DNA of 64,000 bases from Verrucomicrobiia bacterium (GCA_030431475.1 JAUIJD010000018.1:21835-85834); one strand, 5' to 3'; shown: positions 34,918 to 44,208, counted from the stretch's first letter. Program-made: numbers and translations. The notes: generated from the letters alone by a model not told the origin.

Positions 34918-36317
34918 ATCCCACCAACGAACTCAGGAAGCTGGTTGACGCCATGCTCGACGGATCGATCGAGACCGCCGAGCTCGCGCGTCTCGAGCAA
35001 CTCATCACCGGGGATGAGACGGCGATGGACTACTACCTCGCGATGGCGGGACAGGAGGGTTTGATGATGCGAGCGCTCTCGGCGGACTCATCCGGGGCGA
35101 AACGGAGCCACCCGTCCCGGGGATGGTGGATGGGGGCGGCGGCGGTCGCCGCGGCGGTTGTGGTGGCCTTCGTCGTCTGGCGTCCGGTCGCCGGTCCCGT
35201 GGAGGCGGACGGTGGCTGGGCATCGGTGACGGATCAGGTCGATGTGGTGTGGAAGGGCGAGCCGGTGGGGACGGATGTCGATGCCGGCGGGCGCCTGATC
35301 GAAATCGAGTCCGGTCTGCTGGAGATCACCCATGCCTCCGGGACGCGGTTGCTCATCGAAGGACCGGCGGGCTACGAGGTCACCGGCGAGAACGCGGGGC
35401 GTTTCGTGCACGGCAAGCTGGTCGCCGAGGTGCCTCCCGGAGCGGAGGGTTTCACGGTGGATTGTCCGGACGGCCAGGTGGTCGACTTCGGCACCGAGTT
35501 CGCGATCGAGGCGGATCCTTCCAAGGGCATGATGGAGGTCGGGGTGTTCCGGGGCGAGGTGAAGGTGCGCCCCTCGGCCGACGACGGGGAGCCGGTGCCG
35601 CTCTACACGGGGCATGCGGTCCGCCTGCCCGGGAAGGTCGAGAGTCCCCTGCGCTCGATTCCCTTCGACCAGCAGCGCTTCGTGCGGCGGGCGCCGAGCC
35701 GCGAGCTGCCGTGGTACTTCGAAGGATCCTCCCAGCCGCTGGAGTGGGATGTGAGCCATCTCGTCTGGTCGTCGGGCGAGAAGCTTGCGGTGCTGAAGTG
35801 GATGAGTGGTCCCGATGCGCTGGTGCTGCACCGGATGGAGTTGCTGCTCGACGGCGAGGTGGTGGCGCGGGACGAGCACCCCTGCAGCGTGGGCGAGCTG
35901 AGCAGCACGCTGGCGAATGTCTATCACCTGGCCATTCCGGACGGCGGTTGGCGCCGGGGCGAATGGACGCTCCGCGCCTGGCCGGGCGAGATGCGCGGGG
36001 ACGCCCGCAGCGAGGGCATCCTGATGCTGGAGGATGCCTCGGTGGCGGAGGCTTCCATGGGGGATTTCGTCGGCGTGTGGGAGTATGTGCACGACGGGGT
36101 CGTCTACCGCCGGACCTTCCGCGGGGACGGGACCTGCCTGCTCCAGTTCGACGGCAAGCCCACCCCGTATTTCGAGAACGCCCGGTGGGGCGTCCGGGAG
36201 GGGATCCTCGAGGTCCGTTTCGACGCGTCGGAGACGGTCGAGCGCCACCTGCTGCGGGATGCCGACAGCCTCGTTTTCATCAACCAACCCTACCGCAACG
36301 CGCGGCGCGTGGAATGA
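34914..36317 (+). CDS. FecR-domain transmembrane protein
   Basis: A 467-residue inner-membrane protein. The N-terminal cytosolic part (about 1-65) has the helical anti-sigma-like segment ELARLEQLITGDETAMDYYLAMAGQEG, then one membrane helix (WWMGAAAVAAAVVVAFVVW, about 70-90). The periplasmic FecR domain (about 110-240) shows LIEIESGLLEITHASGTRLLIEGPAGYEV and VDFGTEFAIEAD. A further beta-rich domain (about 370-467; VGVWEYVHDGVVYRRTFRGDG) resembles lipocalin-like extensions. It is coupled to the sigma gene and probably controls it in response to a periplasmic signal. Confidence 0.87.
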   Translation: MNPTNELRKLVDAMLDGSIETAELARLEQLITGDETAMDYYLAMAGQEGLMMRALSADSSGAKRSHPSRGWWMGAAAVAAAVVVAFVVWRPVAGPVEADGGWASVTDQVDVVWKGEPVGTDVDAGGRLIEIESGLLEITHASGTRLLIEGPAGYEVTGENAGRFVHGKLVAEVPPGAEGFTVDCPDGQVVDFGTEFAIEADPSKGMMEVGVFRGEVKVRPSADDGEPVPLYTGHAVRLPGKVESPLRSIPFDQQRFVRRAPSRELPWYFEGSSQPLEWDVSHLVWSSGEKLAVLKWMSGPDALVLHRMELLLDGEVVARDEHPCSVGELSSTLANVYHLAIPDGGWRRGEWTLRAWPGEMRGDARSEGILMLEDASVAEASMGDFVGVWEYVHDGVVYRRTFRGDGTCLLQFDGKPTPYFENARWGVREGILEVRFDASETVERHLLRDADSLVFINQPYRNARRVE

Positions 36318-37600
36318 GCGGCCGATCCCTGCTCATCGCCGTCTGCGGTGCGGTGCTGATGGCCCCGGCCGGCTGCGAGCGGGCCCACACCGAACCCCTG
36401 GGTCCGGTTGAAAAGGAGTGGTCGCGGGTCGCCGATCCCGGCCGTGGTTTCTACCGGCACACCGAACGTCGGAGCGCGGCGGACCCGGCCCCGGGGCTCG
36501 GGACGCTCAGGGAGTGGCGCCGGGAGGGGATCACGCTGGTGATGCGGGTCTGCTACCTCGGCGAGCATCGCGACGGCGCCATGTCGGACGCCTACCTCGA
36601 CGCCCTGCGGGCGGACTTCGGCGTGATCCGCGAAGCGGGCATGAAGGTCATCGTGAGATTCGCCTACTCGAGCTCGATGGAGGGAGCGGATTCCCAACAG
36701 GCGGGGGAGCCGGTGGTGCTGCGCCATGTCGAGCAGCTGGCGCCGGTTCTTGCAGAGAATGCCGACGTCCTGCACTGCCTGCAGGCGGGGTTCCTCGGCG
36801 CGTGGGGCGAGTGGCATGCGGTGCATCCGGATTTCCAGGCGCCGGACGGGTCGCTGTCCGCCCCCGCGGCACGGCGTCTGCTGTCCGCCCTTTTGAAGGC
36901 GGTGCCCGAGCCGGTTCACCTGCAGGTCCGCACCCCCTGGCAGAAGATGATGCTTTTCGAAGACGACATGCCCGGTGCCGATCGCGTCGGCCATCACAAC
37001 GACTGCTTCCTCGCCAGCCCGAACGACGTGGGCACCTACCGCGACCGCGAGGGTGAGATTGCCTGGCTCGAGCAGGAGACCCGCACGCTGCCGATGGGTG
37101 GTGAGACCTGTGGCGTCCACCTCCCTCGTTCGTCCGGCGGCAGCGCGCTCAAGGAGTTGGCCCGACTTCATTTCAACTACCTCAATCTCGACTACCATCC
37201 GGATGTCCTCGACGGCTGGCGGCGCGACGGCAGCTTCGATGAAATCGCCGCTCGTCTCGGCCACCGGCTGCGGCTCGAGTCGGCCGAGGAAGGACCCGCG
37301 GGCGTGAAGCTCGTCTTCCTCAACGAGGGCTTCGCGGCACCACTCCGCAACCGCCCGCTCGAGTGGCGGAACGGCGAAGGGGAGGTCCGGGTCGTCGATG
37401 GGTTCTCCGCCCGCTCCCTCGACCCCGGGGAGCGGCGGGTCGTGGAACTCGCGGGCGCATCGCTGCCCCTTGAGATCCGGTTGCCGGATCCGTCGGAGAG
37501 CCTCCGGCCCCGGGGTGACTACGCGACCCGCATCGTGAATCTCGAACCGCAGGCCTCGGGCTGGCACCGGATTCCTGCGAAACCCCAACTGGCGAAATGA
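36314..37600 (+). CDS. DUF4874/DUF4832 secreted protein
   Basis: A 428-residue exported protein with a possible lipobox (APAGC, about 17-21). It has the TIM-barrel-like DUF4874 half (PGRGFYRHTE; LVMRVCYLGEHRDG; VIVRFAYSS; LQAGFLGAWGEWH) and the DUF4832 half (HHNDCFLASPNDVGTYRDRE; LARLHFNYLNLDYHPDVLDGW). Such proteins occur near carbohydrate-active enzymes, and the glutamate in GAWGEWH is positioned like a glycosidase acid, but no activity is established to my knowledge. The start overlaps the FecR stop. Confidence 0.82.
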   Translation: MSGRSLLIAVCGAVLMAPAGCERAHTEPLGPVEKEWSRVADPGRGFYRHTERRSAADPAPGLGTLREWRREGITLVMRVCYLGEHRDGAMSDAYLDALRADFGVIREAGMKVIVRFAYSSSMEGADSQQAGEPVVLRHVEQLAPVLAENADVLHCLQAGFLGAWGEWHAVHPDFQAPDGSLSAPAARRLLSALLKAVPEPVHLQVRTPWQKMMLFEDDMPGADRVGHHNDCFLASPNDVGTYRDREGEIAWLEQETRTLPMGGETCGVHLPRSSGGSALKELARLHFNYLNLDYHPDVLDGWRRDGSFDEIAARLGHRLRLESAEEGPAGVKLVFLNEGFAAPLRNRPLEWRNGEGEVRVVDGFSARSLDPGERRVVELAGASLPLEIRLPDPSESLRPRGDYATRIVNLEPQASGWHRIPAKPQLAK

Positions 37601-38244
37601 TGACCCGATCCCGCGCCCTTCGTGGCTTCACCCTTGTGGAACTCATGGTGGTGATGGTCATCGTCATCACCCTCGCGGCGCTCGCCTTCGTCTTCGTCCG
37701 GCGCGGGATGGAGAAGGCCCGGCTTGCCGGCAGCGTCTCGCGGGCGAAGGACCTCGGCGTCATGGTGATGGCCTACACCGCGGATCACCACGACGAGCTG
37801 CCGGTGTGGCACGACTACCGCGAGGGGAAGTACTGGTGGCAGTTGATCACCGACGACACCGAGGTGGAAGGGCACGAGGAGAGGCTGTTCAAGAGCCCGA
37901 ACCACCAGGGGTTCGACTCCGACCGGGTCGCGATGACGATCTCCTACGGCTGGAACTATCCCGTGATCGGGCGGCACAAGGGGGACTCGTCGTTTGCCGC
38001 GGATCACGTGCTGCGGCTGGCGAACTTCCGGAATCCGAGCCGGGTCCTGGTTTTTGCCGACGGCGCGCGGGAAAACTCGTGGGGCTATCTCGATGGTGGC
38101 AACAACGTCCCGGATCCCGAGCGCTACGATGGCAAGGCGGCGGCCTTCATGCTCGATGGTTCGGTGCGGGTGCTCGAGACGCCGGAGGAGTTCGGGCCGG
38201 ACTCCCCGTGGTTCGTGCCGGTGCGGGACTTGGTGTGGAAGTAG
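37597..38244 (+). CDS. Prepilin-like (type II secretion pseudopilin family) protein
   Basis: A 215-residue protein with a type IV prepilin N-terminus: basic leader MMTRSRALRG, cleavage before FTLVELMVVMVIV and the hydrophobic helix. The globular part (AKDLGVMVMAYTADHHDELPVW; RVLVFADGARENSWGYLDGG; FMLDGSVRVLE) matches the DUF1559-like or H-X9-DG-type pseudopilins that are multiplied in Verrucomicrobia and Planctomycetes. It may form a surface fibre or secretion tip linked to the operon's carbohydrate enzymes. ATG overlaps the upstream stop. Confidence 0.88.
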   Translation: MMTRSRALRGFTLVELMVVMVIVITLAALAFVFVRRGMEKARLAGSVSRAKDLGVMVMAYTADHHDELPVWHDYREGKYWWQLITDDTEVEGHEERLFKSPNHQGFDSDRVAMTISYGWNYPVIGRHKGDSSFAADHVLRLANFRNPSRVLVFADGARENSWGYLDGGNNVPDPERYDGKAAAFMLDGSVRVLETPEEFGPDSPWFVPVRDLVWK

Positions 38245-38388
38245 CGGGCGAGCCGGAGCGGTCGAAGGGGCGACGGAGGATTCGGGGTTTTTGAGGCTAA
38301 ATTCGACAGGTTTTGAAGAGTTGGCCTAATCCTCGAATTCCATCGGAGAACGTGATGAATTGACGATCTGAAAGCGTAGAAGTGAGCC

Positions 38389-40719
38389 ATGAGCTTCTTT
38401 GATCGGCAAGTGTTCACCGACCCGTCCGGGCCCCGGAATCGGTTCGAGGTCAGAGACAAGGATCAGCATGGAGGGGGCGAGCGGCTGCCCGCGATCAGGG
38501 TGGGCGGGCTGGGTCGTGCGCTGTCGGGACTCGTGGCCGTGCTGCTGGCAGGCCTCGCAAGCTCGACGGCACTCGCCGTCGAGACCAGTGCCGAGCGCCG
38601 CCATGACCGGCTCGCCGACGACTCCCTGACGCTTCCGGCGCCGATCGAGCGCTGGGACAACGCCTTGCCGCTGGGCAATGGTCTGACGGGAGGGCTGCTG
38701 TGGGGCGAGGGGAGTGAACTGAGGCTCTCGATCGACCGCGGCGACTTGTGGGACGAGCGGGGGAACGAAGACACCCGGGATCCCAGGAGGCACTTCCAGA
38801 CCTTGCGGAAGTCGATTCAAGAACGCGACCGAGCGACCTGGGATCGACTCTTCAACCGGACCTACAATGGAAGTCCCTGGACGAAGATCCCGGGCGCCCG
38901 TCTGGTGATGACCCTGCCCGAGGGCCGGACCGCGCACCGCTTCCACCTGGACCTCGAGAGCGCGACGGCGGCGGTGGAGCTGTCCCGCGGCAAGGTCGAG
39001 GCGTTCTTCTCGGCCGGGAGGCCGGTGGCGCTTCTGCGCGTGCCGAAGGGAACCCGCTTCGAGCTCGTCCGTCCGGCGTCGATCGACCGCCTCGGCTATC
39101 CCGATCCGGTGATCGTGCGGGACGGCGGATGCGCGTCCTTCGTCCAGAAAACCGCGGAGGCTCTCGAGTATGCGTTCACGGTGCGGTGGTCCGAGTTCGG
39201 CGAAGAGGTGCTGGTCGCGATCTCGACGGCCGCCGCCGAGGACGGCGGCGATCCGCTCCGGCTTGCCGACCGACGCGCCGTGGAGGCGCTGGAGGCGGGA
39301 TGGGACGTCCTGCACCGCGAGCACGTGGCGTGGTGGAAGCGCTTCTACCACACCTCCGATGTCGAGATCCCGGCGCCGCGGCTGCAGCACCACTACAACC
39401 TGGTGAAGTACTACTACGGCGCGGCGAGCCGGACCGGCGCGCCGCCGATGCCGCTGCAGGGCGTGTGGACGGCCGATGCGGGCCAGCTCCCACCGTGGAA
39501 GGGTGACTTCCACAACGACCTCAACACCCAGATGACCTACGTCGCCTGGCAGGCCGCCGGACTATCCGAGGCGGGGATGTCCTACATCAACTACTACGTC
39601 GACCGGATGCCGCGCTTTCGTGAGTTCGGCCGGAGCTTCTACGGTGTCGATGGCGCGATGGTCCCCGGGGTGATGACGCTCGACGGTCGAGCGATGGGCG
39701 GGTGGCCGCAGTATGCCTTCTCGCTCACCGCGGGGCTGTGGAATGGTCACGGATTCTACCAGCAATGGAAGACGACGATGGATGACGAGTTCCTTCGCAG
39801 CACGGCCTACCCGTGGCTGGCCGAGGTCACGAACTCGGTGCTTGAGCTGGCGGGGGAGCGCGACGGAAAGCTGTATCTCCCGCTCTCCACGAGCCCGGAG
39901 TGGAACAACGCGAGCTGGAACGCCTACCTGACGCCGCATTCGAACTTCGACCAGGCCCTGCTCACCTGGGCGGTCGGGGCGCTCGAGGAGATGGCGGATC
40001 GCCTCGGAAAGGACGATGAGGCGGCCCGGTGGAGGGCTCATGCGGGGAAGATGGCGCCGCTGCGATTCGATTCGAAGACGGGAGCGCTGGAAGTCGCCGA
40101 GGGGATCGTTTTCGAGCATTCCCACCGGCACTTCTCGCATGCACTGGCGATCCACCCGCTCGGGATTCTCAACGTCGACCAGGGCGCCGGGGAGAAGGCG
40201 GCGGTGCGGGCGACGGTGCGCCAGATCATCGACAACGGCTCGTCGGCCTGGGTCGGCTACTCGTTCACCTGGGCCGCCTCGCTGGCCGCCCGCGCCGGAT
40301 TTGCCGAGGATGCCCGGCGCCTGCTCACCGACTTCGAGCGGGCCTTCGTCACCCGCAACGGTTTCCACGTCAACGGCGACCAGACGAAGTCGGGGCTCTC
40401 CGGCTTCACCTATCGTCCCTTCACGCTGGAGGGGAACTTCCTGCTGATGGATGCGGTCCACGAGATGCTGCTGCAGTCCTGGGGCGGGCGGATCCGCGTG
40501 TTCCCGGCGCTGCCGGAGTCGTGGGAGGACGCCTCCTTCGATCGTCTGAGGGCCGAGGGTGGCTTCATCGTCTCGGCCGAGCGGAGAAATGGCGCGACCC
40601 GCTCGGTCACGATCTCGTCGGAGAACGGCGGTGCCTTCCGATTGGCCGACCCCTTCGCCGACGGTGAGGACATCACGCGCACGCTTGCCCCGGGAGAGAC
40701 GGTGACGCTGCGCCGCTGA
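38389..40719 (+). CDS. GH95-like glycoside hydrolase (alpha-L-fucosidase family), possibly with altered active site
   Basis: A 776-residue exported enzyme: an unusually long N-terminus then a signal-like helix (LVAVLLAGLASSTALA, about 47-62), an N-terminal beta domain (PLGNGLTGGLLWGE), an (alpha/alpha)6 barrel and a C-terminal beta domain. Family landmarks are the NDLNTQMTY region (NxN in canonical GH95 reads NDLN here), STSPEWNN, HRHFSHALAIHP and LEGNFLLMDAVHEMLLQS, where the usual DGNFG is EGNFL. These changes touch residues implicated in GH95 catalysis, so specificity is uncertain. It is 144 bp downstream of the prepilin gene and about 1.1 kb from the BMC locus, which fits fucose supply. 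A GTG at 38500 would give a shorter signal peptide. Confidence 0.8.
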   Translation: MSFFDRQVFTDPSGPRNRFEVRDKDQHGGGERLPAIRVGGLGRALSGLVAVLLAGLASSTALAVETSAERRHDRLADDSLTLPAPIERWDNALPLGNGLTGGLLWGEGSELRLSIDRGDLWDERGNEDTRDPRRHFQTLRKSIQERDRATWDRLFNRTYNGSPWTKIPGARLVMTLPEGRTAHRFHLDLESATAAVELSRGKVEAFFSAGRPVALLRVPKGTRFELVRPASIDRLGYPDPVIVRDGGCASFVQKTAEALEYAFTVRWSEFGEEVLVAISTAAAEDGGDPLRLADRRAVEALEAGWDVLHREHVAWWKRFYHTSDVEIPAPRLQHHYNLVKYYYGAASRTGAPPMPLQGVWTADAGQLPPWKGDFHNDLNTQMTYVAWQAAGLSEAGMSYINYYVDRMPRFREFGRSFYGVDGAMVPGVMTLDGRAMGGWPQYAFSLTAGLWNGHGFYQQWKTTMDDEFLRSTAYPWLAEVTNSVLELAGERDGKLYLPLSTSPEWNNASWNAYLTPHSNFDQALLTWAVGALEEMADRLGKDDEAARWRAHAGKMAPLRFDSKTGALEVAEGIVFEHSHRHFSHALAIHPLGILNVDQGAGEKAAVRATVRQIIDNGSSAWVGYSFTWAASLAARAGFAEDARRLLTDFERAFVTRNGFHVNGDQTKSGLSGFTYRPFTLEGNFLLMDAVHEMLLQSWGGRIRVFPALPESWEDASFDRLRAEGGFIVSAERRNGATRSVTISSENGGAFRLADPFADGEDITRTLAPGETVTLRR

Positions 40720-40740
40720 GCCGGAAAGCCCCCGTGCGGG

Positions 40741-40911
40741 TCAGTCCGCGGGCCGTGTCGAGAGCTCGATCCGGGAGCCGACGAGGTATTCCTCGGTTCG
40801 GCCCAGGACGATCAGTTCGAAGCGATGCTCCGGGCCGTAGTCGGCTTCAAGCTCAAGCCGGACGTATCCATTGCCGGCGTCGTGGGCGCCGAGGACTTTG
40901 TAGTAGTTCAC
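40741..40911 (-). CDS. Small hypothetical protein
   Basis: A 56-residue frame from a GTG at 40911 (or 40914). The sequence is alternating and protein-like (KVLGAHDAGNGYVRLELEAD; FELIVLGRTEEYLVG), suggesting a small beta-barrel, and no other gene covers the stretch. No ribosome-binding site is obvious; upstream translation is low quality. It may be a real small gene or a fragment. Confidence 0.4.
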   Translation of the reverse strand: MNYYKVLGAHDAGNGYVRLELEADYGPEHRFELIVLGRTEEYLVGSRIELSTRPAD

Positions 40912-41062
40912 CACTCGCGGATGCCGCGTTCTTGGGTGAGGTTTAGAGGGTTCCGATAACCCGAATGGACTAACATCCGGATTGGGGGTTGCGAGCCGTT
41001 CGGGCGCGAACAGCGATGGCAGGACTCTTGCTCCGTCCGGGACGGGTTGATAGGAAGCAGTC

Positions 41063-41767
41063 GTGAATGCTGCACCCCCCGTTCCCTCCTCCGCCGCCTC
41101 CGCTCCGACCTCCGGCCTCGCGATCGGGAGTCTCGTGTGCGGAATTCTGGGGTTTCCGACGCTCGGCCTGGCGGGGATCGCGGCGGTGGTGCTCGGGCAT
41201 GTCAGCCTGTCGAAGATCAAGCGGGCCGGGGGTGCTTTGAAGGGGAAAGGGGTCGCGGTGGCGGGGCTGGTGCTCGGATATTTTTCCGTGTTGATCCTTC
41301 TGGTCGCGATGGTCGCGGGTCTGATCACGCCGTTGATCCTGCGACAGCAGCAGGCGGCCGAGAGGGTGGCGATGGGGTCGAATACGAAGCAGATCGGGCT
41401 GGCGCTGCTGGAGTTCCATCAGGAGTTTGGGAGCCTCCCCTCCGACGACACGGCGGAGGCAGTGAAAAGCGCGACGGGGACGAATCTTCCGCTGACCGGG
41501 GGCGACGTGTTCCGCCAGATCGAGACCTACGGGATCGAGATGCAGCCCCTGCTGACGGTCAGCTCTCGGACCGAGGGCGATTGGACCTACTTCCCCGGGG
41601 TCACGCTTGAGGATGATCCGGGGCAGGCGGTGCTGGTTTCCCCGGACGTTCGCGGCGAGGCGCTCGTGCTGCAGGTCGACCTGAGCGTGCAGCGGGTGCC
41701 GTCGGCCCAGGCCGACGCGCTGCGCACCGACCCGGCTGCGGTGACGATTCCGGCGGTCCGGCCGTGA
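41063..41767 (+). CDS. DUF4190-type membrane protein with a pseudopilin-like tail
   Basis: A 234-residue membrane protein starting at GTG (41063); the nearby ATG is out of frame. Two membrane helices with the DUF4190 pattern (SGLAIGSLVCGILGFPTLGL; GHVSLSKIKRAGGALKGKGV; AGLVLGYFSVLILLVAMVA) are followed by a soluble part starting AAERVAMGSNTKQIGLALLE, which looks like the pseudopilin helix of H-X9-DG proteins. Function unknown. It converges on the BMC operon, whose last gene ends 33 bp away. Confidence 0.75.
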   Translation: MNAAPPVPSSAASAPTSGLAIGSLVCGILGFPTLGLAGIAAVVLGHVSLSKIKRAGGALKGKGVAVAGLVLGYFSVLILLVAMVAGLITPLILRQQQAAERVAMGSNTKQIGLALLEFHQEFGSLPSDDTAEAVKSATGTNLPLTGGDVFRQIETYGIEMQPLLTVSSRTEGDWTYFPGVTLEDDPGQAVLVSPDVRGEALVLQVDLSVQRVPSAQADALRTDPAAVTIPAVRP

Positions 41768-41800
41768 GTCGCCGTTCGGGTGGGCGTTTGCCCGCAGCGC

Positions 41801-43003
41801 TCAGGCGCCGACCATCACCGCCACCTTCACGCCCTCCTGGCGGATGTTGGTCAGGAAGGCCTCTTCGATTCGATCGAGCGGGAAGCGGTGGGTGATCAGC
41901 GACTTCACCGGCAGGCCGATGCGCTCGGCGCGCTGGAGAAAATGGTAGGCGTTCGGGTATTCGAAGCTGTTGTAAACCCAGCTGCCGGTGACGGTGATTT
42001 CCTTGCGGCAGATGTCCCGGTGCGGGTTGATCGAGCACTCGCCGCCATCGACGAAGTGGCCGACCTCGCAGATGCCTCCGCCGCGGCGGACGCACTTGAA
42101 GAGGTTCGAGAAGGCCTGGGGCACGCCGGTGACCTGGAATCCGTAGTGTGCGCCGAGCCCCTTGGTGAGGCCGTTCACCGCGGCGGCCAGATCGTCGACG
42201 CCGGCGAAGTTCTTGTAGTTGAGCGTGTGGTCGGCACCGAGTTTTTCGGCGTGGGCGAGGCGGGCGTCGTTGCCGTCGATGGCGATGATGTTGTTGATCC
42301 CGTTGGCGCGCAGGACGGCGACCATCATCAGCCCGATCGGGCCGCAGCCCTGGACGACCACCCGGCTGCGGAAGTTCAGCGGACTCCCGGAGTTTCTCGC
42401 CCGGACCAGGGCGTGGCAGACGACCGCCGCCGGCTCGATGAGCAGGCGCAGGTCGAGGTCCATGTCATTGACCACGAAGAAGGACGACCCGGGGCGGATG
42501 ATGAGGTATTCGCCGAAGTAGCCGTTGAGGTGGTGGCCGGGTTCGTCGGGGAGCAGGCCGTAGACGCGCAGGTCGTCGCAGAGGTTTGCCTTGAGCGGGT
42601 TGTATTTGGAAAGCATGCACGCCTCGCTGGTCTCGAGGATGCTGGTGACGATCTGGTCTCCGGCGTGTATCGGCTTGCCCACGCTGTCCATGCGGACGTT
42701 TTTTCCGACCTCGACGACCACGCCGGTGCCCTCGTGTCCGAGTATGACCGGCGCGAGGCCGAAAGGATCGGAGTGGTAGCAGTGGACATCGGTGCCGCAC
42801 ACGCCGCAGGCCTCGACCCGCACGAGGATCTCGTCATCCGTGATCGGGCGGATCGGGAACTCGCGGATCTCGAGCTGCTTCGGCGCGGTGAGCACCGCCG
42901 CCCGGGCGGTCGTCGGTCGGCCGGCGGGAGCAGAAGGCGCGTCGCTCCGTGAGGCGATCACCTCGCGGACGATGTTCTCGATCTGCTCCCGGTTCGGGTT
43001 CAT
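41801..43003 (-). CDS. Zinc-type MDR dehydrogenase with an N-terminal encapsulation-like peptide
   Basis: A 400-residue medium-chain dehydrogenase. Motifs are the zinc-site CGVCGTDVH and GHEGTGVV, and the nucleotide fold VVVQGCGPIGLMMV (about 210-223). Before the enzyme proper is a tail with the amphipathic helix REQIENIVREVIAS (about 4-17) plus a flexible Ser/Ala/Pro linker, the form of a BMC encapsulation peptide. This predicts a lumen enzyme that regenerates NAD for the aldehyde dehydrogenase, for instance by reducing lactaldehyde to 1,2-propanediol. It is the last gene of the BMC operon, after a perfect hairpin. ATG 43003 is chosen; an extension to 43027 crosses the hairpin. Confidence 0.88.
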   Translation of the reverse strand: MNPNREQIENIVREVIASRSDAPSAPAGRPTTARAAVLTAPKQLEIREFPIRPITDDEILVRVEACGVCGTDVHCYHSDPFGLAPVILGHEGTGVVVEVGKNVRMDSVGKPIHAGDQIVTSILETSEACMLSKYNPLKANLCDDLRVYGLLPDEPGHHLNGYFGEYLIIRPGSSFFVVNDMDLDLRLLIEPAAVVCHALVRARNSGSPLNFRSRVVVQGCGPIGLMMVAVLRANGINNIIAIDGNDARLAHAEKLGADHTLNYKNFAGVDDLAAAVNGLTKGLGAHYGFQVTGVPQAFSNLFKCVRRGGGICEVGHFVDGGECSINPHRDICRKEITVTGSWVYNSFEYPNAYHFLQRAERIGLPVKSLITHRFPLDRIEEAFLTNIRQEGVKVAVMVGA

Positions 43004-43010
43004 GGCGCGT

Positions 43011-43087
43011 TTCCGGAGCATCGACATTCCTGTCGATCACCACCGGAGGGATGTCTGTAGATCGACAGGAATGTCGATGCTCCGGAA
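43011..43087. repeat. Perfect 28-bp inverted repeat (family D) inside the BMC operon
   Basis: Arms 43011-43038 and 43060-43087 are exact complements around a 21-nt loop, filling the gap between the malate/lactate dehydrogenase stop (43089) and the MDR dehydrogenase start (43003). As RNA it is a very stable hairpin without a T-run, so it could protect upstream mRNA ends or reduce expression of the last gene. Confidence 0.9.
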
Positions 43088-43088
43088 C

Positions 43089-44081
43089 TCAGATGCTGAG
43101 CCCGAGCTGGCCGAAGGCGACCTCGCGCTCTTCGAGGAGTTCCTTGTTGGAGGCCGCGATCTTCTCCACGGCGTAGTCGTCGAGCTGGATGCCCTCGACC
43201 ACGCGCCAGTTGCCGATGGCATCGACCTTGATCGGCAAGGAGGTGATGATGCCGGCCGGCGTGCCGTATTCGCCCTTGGAGATCACGCACACGCTGTGGA
43301 AGTCGCCACGGGTCGGGTTGACGAGGTCGCGCACGGTATCGACCACCGCGTTGGCGGCCGAAGCGGCCGAAGAGGCACCGCGGGCGGCGATGATGGCGGC
43401 ACCGCGCTTGCCGACGGTCGGGACGAAGGTGTCCTTGAGCCAGGCCTCGTCGGGAATCGCGTCGGTGGCCTTGCGGCGGCCGATCTTCGCGTTGAAGAAG
43501 TCCGGGAACATCGTCGGGCTGTGGTTGCCCCACACGCAGAGTTCGCTGACCTCGCTGACCGGCACGCCGGCCTTCTGGGCGAGCTGCGACTTGGCGCGGT
43601 TCTCGTCGAGGCGGGTCATCGCGAAGAACTGCTCGTCCGGGATGTCCGGGGCGCTCTTCATGGCGATCAGGCAGTTGGTGTTGCACGGGTTGCCGACGAC
43701 CAGCGTCCGGCAGCTCGGCTTGGCGTTGTCGTTGATCGCCTTGCCCTGGCCGGTGAAGATCTTGCCATTGATGCCGAGCAGGTCGGCGCGTTCCATGCCC
43801 TGCTTGCGCGGCACCGAGCCGACCAGCAGCGCCCAGTCGCAGTCGCTGAAGCCGACGTTGAGGTCGGCGGTCTGGACGATGTCGGTGACCAGCGGGAAGG
43901 CGCAGTCGTCGAGCTCCATGACCACGCCCTTGAGGGCGTCGAGGGCGGGCTCGATCTCGATCAGGTTCAGCGCGACCGGCTGGTCGGGGCCGAACATCTG
44001 GCCGGAGGCGATGCGGAAAAGAAGGGCGTAGCCGATGTTGCCAGCGGCTCCGGTGACGGCGACTCGGATGGGTGCTTTCAT
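43089..44081 (-). CDS. Malate (or lactate) dehydrogenase of the BMC operon
   Basis: A 330-residue NAD-dependent dehydrogenase of the cytosolic-type malate dehydrogenase group: nucleotide motif [19 protein letters not shown] (about 9-27), substrate Arg region [25 protein letters not shown] and the catalytic His in [11 protein letters not shown]. All are as in group-2 MDHs, so malate/oxaloacetate is the likely substrate. A malate/lactate dehydrogenase is also part of the described Planctomycetes BMC loci; it may handle redox balance outside the shell, as no encapsulation helix is seen. Start at 44081 fits the Rossmann start. Confidence 0.9.
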   Translation of the reverse strand: MKAPIRVAVTGAAGNIGYALLFRIASGQMFGPDQPVALNLIEIEPALDALKGVVMELDDCAFPLVTDIVQTADLNVGFSDCDWALLVGSVPRKQGMERADLLGINGKIFTGQGKAINDNAKPSCRTLVVGNPCNTNCLIAMKSAPDIPDEQFFAMTRLDENRAKSQLAQKAGVPVSEVSELCVWGNHSPTMFPDFFNAKIGRRKATDAIPDEAWLKDTFVPTVGKRGAAIIAARGASSAASAANAVVDTVRDLVNPTRGDFHSVCVISKGEYGTPAGIITSLPIKVDAIGNWRVVEGIQLDDYAVEKIAASNKELLEEREVAFGQLGLSI

Positions 44082-44119
44082 GATGGTGGATGGCAGATGG
44101 AGGATGGGGGGCAAGGGAT

Positions 44120-44185
44120 GTGGCCGGGGCTTCCAGCCCCGGGGTCACTCAGGTGCTGGGCGACGGGCCTGGAAGGCCCGGCCAC
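44120..44185. repeat. Extragenic palindrome, family A, copy 2
   Basis: Starts GTGGCCGGGGCTTCCAGCCC and ends with the complementary CTGGAAGGCCCGGCCAC, the same element as at 701-772. It separates the aldolase gene from the malate dehydrogenase gene within the BMC operon. Confidence 0.82.
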
Positions 44186-44208
44186 GGCTCCGTCTTCCAG
44201 GCTTCCCG

